In this document: positions 59,279-64,000 of the stretch, in pieces
How positions within the stretch are numbered: position 1 is the first letter of the stretch
How the letters are laid out: each line of letters starts with the position of its first letter
Source: Vulcaniibacterium tengchongense
GTDB taxonomy: Bacteria; Pseudomonadota; Gammaproteobacteria; Xanthomonadales; Xanthomonadaceae
Length of the DNA: 64,000 nucleotides
Reading direction: 5' to 3'
Assembly: GCF_003814555.1 (NCBI RefSeq)
Contig: NZ_RKQN01000001.1
Location: 1,094,566-1,158,565, forward strand
Notes under the pieces: model-generated
What the model was told of the DNA's origin: nothing
Seen by the model: the letters and a program-made list of their open reading frames with translations, nothing else
The model's database searches: none
Translations under genes and position numbers: made by a program

Positions 59279-61261
59279 ATGCCTAAGGTCTACGCCCGCT
59301 TCGCCCCTGTGCCGATAGGCGCTGGCGCCGTCGCGCAGAACGGCGGCCTGGTCGTCGCTGGGACCTCGATCGGCGCTTGGGCGACCGCGCGCTCCGACAT
59401 TGCGCACAGCGGAGGCGTGCGCGGTGCTGAGTTCACTGTCTGGTTCGAGGGCGATTCCTGGCATGCATTCATAGGCGTGCTGCAGCCGTCCGCTCGACTC
59501 GACAACTACATTGGCGCCGATGCCGCGGGCGTTGGCTGGTACCTTGGCCAAGGCACGATCTATGTGGGCGGTGCCGTCGTGGCAAGCGGGTTGCCGCTGG
59601 TCGCCCCGGGTGACGTCGCTGGCGTGCTAGTGCGTCTCGACGGCGGTGCTCCGGCCATCGAGTTCTACAAAGGCAGCACCCTGGTCCACTCGCGCCCTCT
59701 GCCGGCCGGAGGTCCTTGGCACTTCGGTGCATCGCTGCAGGCCGCCGCTGGCGGTGTTGTGCATTGCGCGGTCAATGCGGGGCAATGGCAGGGGATCAGC
59801 CCGGCTGTTCGACAGGGCGGCTGGCCCGCCCCAGCCGCTGCACCGCTGACGCTTCGTCTTTCCGATGTGGACTATCTCTCCGCGCCGTCGGATACGCCGC
59901 CTCATGCGCGATACGAGGGCGTGGTGGACGCGGCGTCGCTCGTAACTCTGGCCGAGATCGGCTTTTGGCCTTGGGGCGACGAGTTGCCTACGCAGAGCTC
60001 CGTCGCGCAGTTGCAGGTAATCGACGCAGGTGGCGTGATCGATCCGTTGCTGCAACAGGACCTCACCGGGTGGCCTGTCGCCATCTCGCTCGGAGACACC
60101 GAGGGTACGCGTGCCGGAGCATCGGATGTGGCGAGGTTCGCGCTCGACTACATCGAAGTGCAGGATGACGGTGCGAAGCTACTCCACCTCCGGGACGCAC
60201 ACGACGACTTGGACGAAGATCTGACGCGAGGGGTGTTCCTGCCGAGCGTGCCTTCGCTGTCGTGGCGCGTGCAGCCAGTCGTGGTCGGCGCTGTTGCCAG
60301 CGTACCCGCGCTCCCCGCGAACAGCGACGGTTCCGTCGCGTTCCTGGCGGATGCGCCGCTGGCTGAGGTGTCCGTTGTCCTCGATCGCGGCGACGTAATG
60401 GAGCCTGGGACTTGGTCGCTAACCCCGGACCGGCAACAACTGCTTTTGACGCAGGCGCCGGTTGGGCCGATCGTCGTGGACGCGAGCAGTATCGGCACGG
60501 GCATGCAACCGGCCACACTGGAGCAGGCCCTGCGCGAGATCTTCCGCCGCATCGGCAAGACCGCGTGGTCGTCTTCGGACGCGGCCGCAATCGACGCAGC
60601 GACCGGTTATGCCGGCATCGGCTACTACGCCGGTGATCCGATCAGCGTACGCCAGGCGCTCGCGGCAATCCTGCCCTCGTATGGTGCCTGGTACTGGCAG
60701 GATGCGGCCGGTGTCCTTCGTTTCACTCGTGTGGTCGATCCATCGGCCGTTCCCGATGCGCAGCTCGCGTTCGACCTGGCGACTGCAGACTTCGGCGACG
60801 CGCTGCAGGCATACCCGGACGAAGCACCGCACCTTTCCCGGCGCATGGCGTATCAGCTCAATGCCAGACCGCTCGCTGCATCCGAGTTGGTCAGCGATCT
60901 GGTGGACGTCCCCGCCTGGCGCCGTGAAGAGTTGATGGGGCACTGGCGCGGGCTCGCCTATTCGGCCCAGCCTCTGGCGCCGCGCTACGCGCACGCGGAT
61001 CGCACCGACCCGCTGGTCTCGTGCTTCTGGCGTCAACAGGATGCCCAGGCTGAGATCGATCGTGTCTGCGCGATGTATGCCGTCGCGCGGCAGCGCTTCG
61101 TGGTGACCGTGCTCGATTGGGCGGGGCCGCTACCGCAGCCGGGCCAGGTCGGCCGCATTACGTACGATCGTTACGGTCTCGCCGGCGGAAAGAAGGTGTT
61201 GGTGCGTCGCGTGGAGTCAAATCCGGCGATCGGTGCGGTCGAGTTGACGGTTTGGGGGTGA
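59279..61261 (+). CDS. tail-tip protein with N-terminal SPRY-like domain
   Basis: Protein of 660 aa. Residues about 25-165 have the SPRY/B30.2 strand order: SGGVRGAEFTVWFEG, IGVLQPSARLDNYIGADAAGVGWYLG, GDVAGVLVRLDGGAPAIEFYKG, GPWHFGASLQA. The rest (about 200-660) resembles large tail-tip proteins of B3-like phages, with repeats of domain-like beta blocks and a C-terminal hub-like part (MAYQLNARPLAASELV, VGRITYDRYGLAGGKKVLVRRVE). It probably sits at the tail end, where it could bind the receptor (inference). Confidence 0.65.
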   Translation: MPKVYARFAPVPIGAGAVAQNGGLVVAGTSIGAWATARSDIAHSGGVRGAEFTVWFEGDSWHAFIGVLQPSARLDNYIGADAAGVGWYLGQGTIYVGGAVVASGLPLVAPGDVAGVLVRLDGGAPAIEFYKGSTLVHSRPLPAGGPWHFGASLQAAAGGVVHCAVNAGQWQGISPAVRQGGWPAPAAAPLTLRLSDVDYLSAPSDTPPHARYEGVVDAASLVTLAEIGFWPWGDELPTQSSVAQLQVIDAGGVIDPLLQQDLTGWPVAISLGDTEGTRAGASDVARFALDYIEVQDDGAKLLHLRDAHDDLDEDLTRGVFLPSVPSLSWRVQPVVVGAVASVPALPANSDGSVAFLADAPLAEVSVVLDRGDVMEPGTWSLTPDRQQLLLTQAPVGPIVVDASSIGTGMQPATLEQALREIFRRIGKTAWSSSDAAAIDAATGYAGIGYYAGDPISVRQALAAILPSYGAWYWQDAAGVLRFTRVVDPSAVPDAQLAFDLATADFGDALQAYPDEAPHLSRRMAYQLNARPLAASELVSDLVDVPAWRREELMGHWRGLAYSAQPLAPRYAHADRTDPLVSCFWRQQDAQAEIDRVCAMYAVARQRFVVTVLDWAGPLPQPGQVGRITYDRYGLAGGKKVLVRRVESNPAIGAVELTVWG

Positions 61262-61265
61262 CAGG

Positions 61266-62057
61266 ATGCTGATCGCATTTTCGATGCCGGCAATGGCGGT
61301 CGCTGCGTCCGGCGCAAGCTGGCTGACGGCAGACGACGGCGCCGCGTGTGTCGATGGAAAGCCGGGTCGCCGGGCGCGACTCAACGCACCAAGCACCTTC
61401 AGTTTGACCTTGGCGGCCGATGACGCTTTCGTGCCGCGCGTCCTAGCGGTGCTGGGCATCAAGGGCGTTTCGGAGGGGACAGCCGTGGTAGCGACCACGG
61501 GCTCTGGCGATGCACTCGGCGGCAATACCGATGCTGGGGTTGTTTTCCGCTTCGCGGACGGCACGCTTGGGGCCTGGATGGTCACCGCAGGGATGGTCAG
61601 CACCACTGATGTGATGTTCACCATCAGCGGTGGCGGAGTGATCGATATCGGTGAGCTGGTGGCGATGCCTGCGGTGGAGATCGACATCGAACCCAATTGG
61701 GTGGTGGACGATATCGATCCAACCGAAAGCAGGCGAACACTGGCTTCGCAGGTGTCTAGCGTCCGGCGGCAAGCCTATCGTCGTTTTGAGGCGGCACTTT
61801 CGGCTGACGCGGTAGCAAAGGTGCGGGCGGGAGGCCTGGCCAACGGTGCGGACTGGGGCATCGTTCGCGCGGCGCTGCTTGGCGACCGGCGCGGCGCTGT
61901 TATCCCCCGCTGGAAGCATCCCGACGGTGGGATCGACGCGGCAGAGCTGAATCGCACTGCGATTTACGGTATCGGCCGGTTGGCCAAGGTCCGCCACCTT
62001 GGTGGCGATCAGTACGGCTCGGACATCGCCTTCGAGGAGGTGCCCGCGATTCCTTGA
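61266..62057 (+). CDS. tail-region structural protein, unknown function
   Basis: Protein of 263 aa. The N-terminal half is beta-rich (ARLNAPSTFSLTLAADDAFVPRVLAVLG, VVFRFADGTLGAWMVTAGMV, VMFTISGGGVIDIGELVAMP); after a break (EIDIEPNWVVDDIDPTESRRTLASQVSS in pieces) comes a domain ending in VRHLGGDQYGSDIAFEEVP. The last gene of the tail block, 4 bp after the tail-tip gene. No function known. Confidence 0.6.
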   Translation: MLIAFSMPAMAVAASGASWLTADDGAACVDGKPGRRARLNAPSTFSLTLAADDAFVPRVLAVLGIKGVSEGTAVVATTGSGDALGGNTDAGVVFRFADGTLGAWMVTAGMVSTTDVMFTISGGGVIDIGELVAMPAVEIDIEPNWVVDDIDPTESRRTLASQVSSVRRQAYRRFEAALSADAVAKVRAGGLANGADWGIVRAALLGDRRGAVIPRWKHPDGGIDAAELNRTAIYGIGRLAKVRHLGGDQYGSDIAFEEVPAIP

Positions 62058-62064
62058 GTAACAG

Positions 62065-62100
62065 GGCGACGAGCCGGTGCGGCAACACCGGCTCGTCGCC
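62065..62100 (+). terminator. strong hairpin ending the tail operon
   Basis: Perfect 15-bp stem (62065-62079 with 62086-62100), loop CGGCAA, 8 bp after the last tail gene. No T-run. It separates the structural genes from the cargo genes and may terminate or protect the late transcript. Confidence 0.55.
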
Positions 62101-62198
62101 TCCACCCACGCGATCAGCCGCGTGCTTTCGGCCAAGGCCCTGCATCCTCCGCGGAGGAGCAGAGATTCTGGCCAGCACACATCGCACAGACTGAGACC

Positions 62199-62975
62199 GT
62201 GCCCAAGACCGACACTCTGTTTCCTTGGCCGGGCGGGAAAACCCGGCTCCTGCAGCACTTGCTGCCCCTGCTCTCTGACAACTCGCATACGACATACGTC
62301 GAGGCCTTCGCCGGCGGCGCGGCGCTTCTGTTCGCCCGTGAGCCAGCCAAGGTCGAGATCCTCAACGACACGCACGGCGAGTTGGTCCGGTTGTACCGCG
62401 TGGTCGCCAACCACCTCGACGAGTTCGTGCGCCAATTTCGCTGGGCACTGACTAGCCGCGAGATGTTCCGTTGGGCGAAGCTCCAGGATCCAGATACGCT
62501 CACGGATATCCAGCGCGCAGCCCGGTTCTTCTACCTTCAACGGCTTGCCTGGGGTGGCAAAGTCGCCGGTCAGAACTTTGGCGCCAGCCGCGATCGGCCG
62601 GCGCGGATCAATCTGCTCCGGCTAGAAGAGGAGCTGAGCAATGCCCATCTGCGGCTTCACCGTGTCGTCGTTGAGAACTTGTCCTGGCAACAGTGCCTGG
62701 CCAAGTACGACGGGCCGAAGACCCTCTTCTTCCTCGATCCGCCTTACTGGCAAACGGAGGGCTACGGCGGCGACTTCGGCATCGAGGAGTACCAGCAGCT
62801 CGCCGAGGCCGTCGCCAAGCTGAAGGGTCAAGCCATCCTGACCATAAACGATCACCCCGACATGCGGCGGCTGTTCGACCGGTTTCCTGGGCAGACCGTG
62901 CCGATCCGCTACACGATCGGCGGCGGAGGCGGCGCTCAGCGGCGCGAGCGGATCTATACCCGCCTGCGAACCTGA
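62199..62975 (+). CDS. D12-class DNA adenine N6-methyltransferase (Dam-like)
   Basis: Protein of 258 aa from a GTG at 62199. It keeps the D12 order: PWPGGK (AdoMet site, about 9-14), YVEAFAGGAALLF, NDTHGELV, WGGKVAGQNFG, and the catalytic FLDPPYW (about 178-184), then ILTINDHPDM. It should methylate adenine in a short site, probably GATC-like, but specificity cannot be read. It occupies the place of mom in Mu, so protection of phage DNA from restriction is likely. Not coupled to the structural operon. Confidence 0.87.
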   Translation: MPKTDTLFPWPGGKTRLLQHLLPLLSDNSHTTYVEAFAGGAALLFAREPAKVEILNDTHGELVRLYRVVANHLDEFVRQFRWALTSREMFRWAKLQDPDTLTDIQRAARFFYLQRLAWGGKVAGQNFGASRDRPARINLLRLEEELSNAHLRLHRVVVENLSWQQCLAKYDGPKTLFFLDPPYWQTEGYGGDFGIEEYQQLAEAVAKLKGQAILTINDHPDMRRLFDRFPGQTVPIRYTIGGGGGAQRRERIYTRLRT

Positions 62976-63009
62976 CCGACCACGTTGACTGGCGCCAATT
63001 GCTGGCCCA

Positions 63010-63040
63010 CCCTCCGGCCATCTTCACGATGGTCGGAGGG
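63010..63040 (+). promoter_or_regulatory. hairpin hiding the ribosome binding site of the HEPN-like gene
   Basis: CCCTCCGGCCATC, loop TTCAC, GATGGTCGGAGGG, 13 bp with one G-T pair. The 3' arm contains GGAGGG, the ribosome site for the ATG at 63043, so the folded message should be poorly translated. It may also stop transcription from the methyltransferase gene. Confidence 0.55.
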
Positions 63041-63042
63041 GT

Positions 63043-63636
63043 ATGAAGAGGGTCGCGAGTTCAACTTGGCTCAGTCCTGAAGGTCCCTGGTACTTCAGTG
63101 CCTGTGCCTGGTCGGAGGGAGGCGGCTGGCAGCCCGAACACTGGTGGCGGTATGCGCACGGATTCAAGGCGGCTGGAGATCGCATCGTGGCGTCCGTGCT
63201 TGATGGGCGCCGCGGCGAGCTGGACCTTCTGTTGATGCCGACCTTGTACCTGTACCGGCACTACATCGAACTGGCCTGCAAGGCGGCGATTCGGGACATG
63301 TACACGCTTCGGGGCAAGCGGCCTCAGGTGAAGGCGAAGCACAGCTTGGAAGGCAGGTGGAAGCTGGCCTTTCAGTTGGTAGAGGAGTTGACGTGGGAAG
63401 TACCGGCATTTCCTGAGGCCGACCGCTTCGTTCATGAGTTGCAGCGCCACGATCCCGTATCGGAGGCTTTCCGCTACCCAGAGACGAAACATGGGGCCCG
63501 CACCGCGCCTGAACTTCGGTGGGTCAACTTCCGGCGGCTGGCGGATGGGATCGAGCACGTCCACGAGGCGGTGACGTATCTTGAAGGCTCGATCGACTAC
63601 CTCAAGGCGCACGGAGTCGAGGGTGCTGGACCGTAG
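63043..63636 (+). CDS. HEPN-like protein, unknown function (right-end cargo)
   Basis: Protein of 197 aa. The N-terminus is Trp-rich (GPWYFSACAWSEGGGWQPEHWWRYAHG in two blocks). The central helical part has LYLYRHYIELACKAAIRDMY and the later FVHELQRHDPVSEAFRYPETKHG, a pattern seen in HEPN-like helical proteins related to defence and stress systems. The RNase motif R-x4-6-H is only loosely present (RHYIEL), so catalysis is doubtful. It lies in the cargo position at the right end; defence or superinfection control is a guess. Confidence 0.55.
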   Translation: MKRVASSTWLSPEGPWYFSACAWSEGGGWQPEHWWRYAHGFKAAGDRIVASVLDGRRGELDLLLMPTLYLYRHYIELACKAAIRDMYTLRGKRPQVKAKHSLEGRWKLAFQLVEELTWEVPAFPEADRFVHELQRHDPVSEAFRYPETKHGARTAPELRWVNFRRLADGIEHVHEAVTYLEGSIDYLKAHGVEGAGP

Positions 63637-63864
63637 GGAAAGTCTTACGACGCGGTGCGGTCATCGCCGACTGTTTCAACCCGGCCGGCAGGTCACGATG
63701 ACCATGCCCCGGATGCCAGGCCGCGGACGGGCTGCCAGGATGGTGGCTGCAACGTCAGTAGGGAGGCTGCGCCGGCACCGGGGCGCCTTTTCGCGGCAGG
63801 CCTTCGAGGGGCGGCTCGGGTCCGGTTACAGAGGCTTCAACGCGCCTTTACAATCCGGCCTGAC
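63637..63864. other. right-end spacer without a convincing gene
   Basis: The 228 bp between the HEPN-like gene and R2 contain no promoter or hairpin that I can support. A frame starting at 63698 stays open to the window edge, but its translation is Arg-rich and runs out of the phage into host DNA, so it is not called. Confidence 0.5.
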
Positions 63865-63884
63865 GCTTGCGCAAGCCAGCTGTC
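63865..63884 (-). promoter_or_regulatory. transposase binding site R2 (predicted)
   Basis: On the minus strand GACAGCTGG, then CTTGCGC. Exactly 22 bp from R1 in the same orientation, the spacing of adjacent MuA subsites. Confidence 0.72.
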
Positions 63885-63886
63885 GC

Positions 63887-63906
63887 CGATGCGCAAACCA
63901 GCTGTC
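63887..63906 (-). promoter_or_regulatory. transposase binding site R1 (predicted)
   Basis: On the minus strand GACAGCTGG, then TTTGCGCATCG, eight bases inside the right end, the same inset as L1 on the left. Confidence 0.75.
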
Positions 63907-63914
63907 GCCTTACA

Positions 63915-63919
63915 CCCGC
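63915..63919. repeat. right target-site duplication CCCGC
   Basis: Copy of 26741-26745, directly after the phage end TTACA. Confidence 0.93.
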
Positions 63920-64000
63920 CTCGGCCAGCGCCGCGCGCATCGTCTCGCCCGAGAACTGCGGATGGCGGCGCGAGCCGGCGAAGCGGCGCACGTCGGCCAG
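63915..64000 (-). pseudogene. DUF488 gene, 5' fragment (continues beyond window)
   Basis: Read leftward from the window edge: LADVRRFAGSRRHPQFSGE and then LAEAG, up to the prophage. DUF488 proteins share the N-terminal D-x-R-x-x-P/A-x-S-R-x-P-Q-F pattern. It continues in the same register at 26745 after removal of the prophage and one CCCGC copy. The true start lies outside the window. Confidence 0.88.

Larger units (their letters stand above)
26746..63914. mobile_element. complete Mu-like transposable prophage, siphovirus-type tail
   Basis: Length 37,169 bp. The left end is 5'-TGTGACCCGACA and the right end reads 5'-TGTAAGGCGACA from outside in, so the termini are imperfect inverted repeats beginning TGT. 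A 5-bp direct duplication flanks them. Inside lie a leftward repressor, rightward Ner, DDE transposase A, ATPase B, Gam, GemA, a Mor-type activator, lysis genes, gp27/28/29-like packaging genes, F, G, I, T, then a tail module with tube, chaperone and tape measure but no sheath. All modules are full length, so the phage may be active. Gene order follows Mu up to the capsid and B3/D3112-type phages in the tail. Confidence 0.95.

Noticed and set aside
63698-64000. Frame open from the phage right end into the host DNA
   Set aside because: It crosses the phage terminus, is Arg-rich and reads antisense through the DUF488 remnant.
1-64000. CRISPR arrays, rRNA and tRNA genes, insertion sequences, diversity-generating retroelements
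   Set aside because: No spaced repeats, no cloverleaf or rRNA sequence, no IS transposase other than the phage A protein, and no reverse transcriptase were seen.

Overview
The window is very GC-rich, gene-dense bacterial DNA. It falls into two parts: host chromosome (1-26745 and 63915-64000) and a complete Mu-like transposable prophage (26746-63914, 37,169 bp). Gene content and sequence style (OMPLA phospholipase A1, class I fumarase, ECF41-type sigma factor, PQQ-dependent sugar dehydrogenase lipoprotein, small DUF6116-like membrane protein) suggest a gammaproteobacterium of the Xanthomonadaceae/Lysobacteraceae, Lysobacter-like. That assignment is inference; there is no rRNA or tRNA gene to anchor it.

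Host part, left to right: the 3' end of ygfZ. A leftward block follows: glutaryl-CoA dehydrogenase, GNAT acetyltransferase, glutathione S-transferase, fused alpha/beta E1 dehydrogenase and asparagine synthetase. Next come a glycine-zipper protein, a small membrane protein, a TatD nuclease, the t6A dehydratase TcdA, a membrane-anchored c-type cytochrome, a glycine-zipper lipoprotein, a cold-shock protein and a DUF456 membrane protein. An envelope cluster contains an MscS-like channel with a BON domain, OMPLA and a patatin lipase. Class I fumarase follows. Then comes an ECF41 sigma factor with two tandem AhpD/CMD-family genes; both transcription units are preceded by TGTCAC(A/G)-N16-CGTC, the known ECF41 promoter pattern. 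The rest is exonuclease III, a BON protein, an outer-membrane barrel, an ABC exporter, a PQQ-type sugar dehydrogenase, an unknown gene, and a DUF488 gene cut in two by the prophage.

Prophage: the ends are readable to the base. A 5-bp target duplication (CCCGC) flanks 5'-TGTGA...TTACA-3'. Five inward-facing copies of a GACAnnTGG-nTTGCGC element (three left, two right, the right pair 22 bp apart) look like transposase binding sites. A leftward lysogeny operon (repressor plus a two-TM protein) faces a rightward early operon: Ner, transposase A, ATPase B, small regulators, Gam, Zn-ribbon protein, GemA, RdgC and a Mor-type activator. The late genes are lysis (holin, transglycosylase, overlapping spanins), DNA packaging (gp27/28/29-like), head (F, G, protease I with nested scaffold, major capsid T) and a long non-contractile tail (tube, frameshifted chaperone, tape measure, tail-tip proteins). 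So a Mu-type head and replication module is joined to a siphovirus (B3/D3112-like) tail. The far right end carries a D12-class adenine methyltransferase and a HEPN-like protein, the position where Mu keeps mom.

The most notable unlabelled structure is a 16-bp palindrome, ATTAGCGCGCGCTAAT (one copy has a single mismatch). It sits exactly once in front of each late block: lysis genes, protease/capsid genes and tail-chaperone/tape-measure genes. In two of the three cases it directly abuts a rho-independent terminator. It is the best candidate for the operator of the late activator. Other points of interest are a Hint autoprocessing domain on a tail protein, an F protein with a PBECR-like nuclease tail, an A_AAA_AAC -1 frameshift site, a phage-borne rdgC, and a hairpin that hides the ribosome binding site of the HEPN-like gene.
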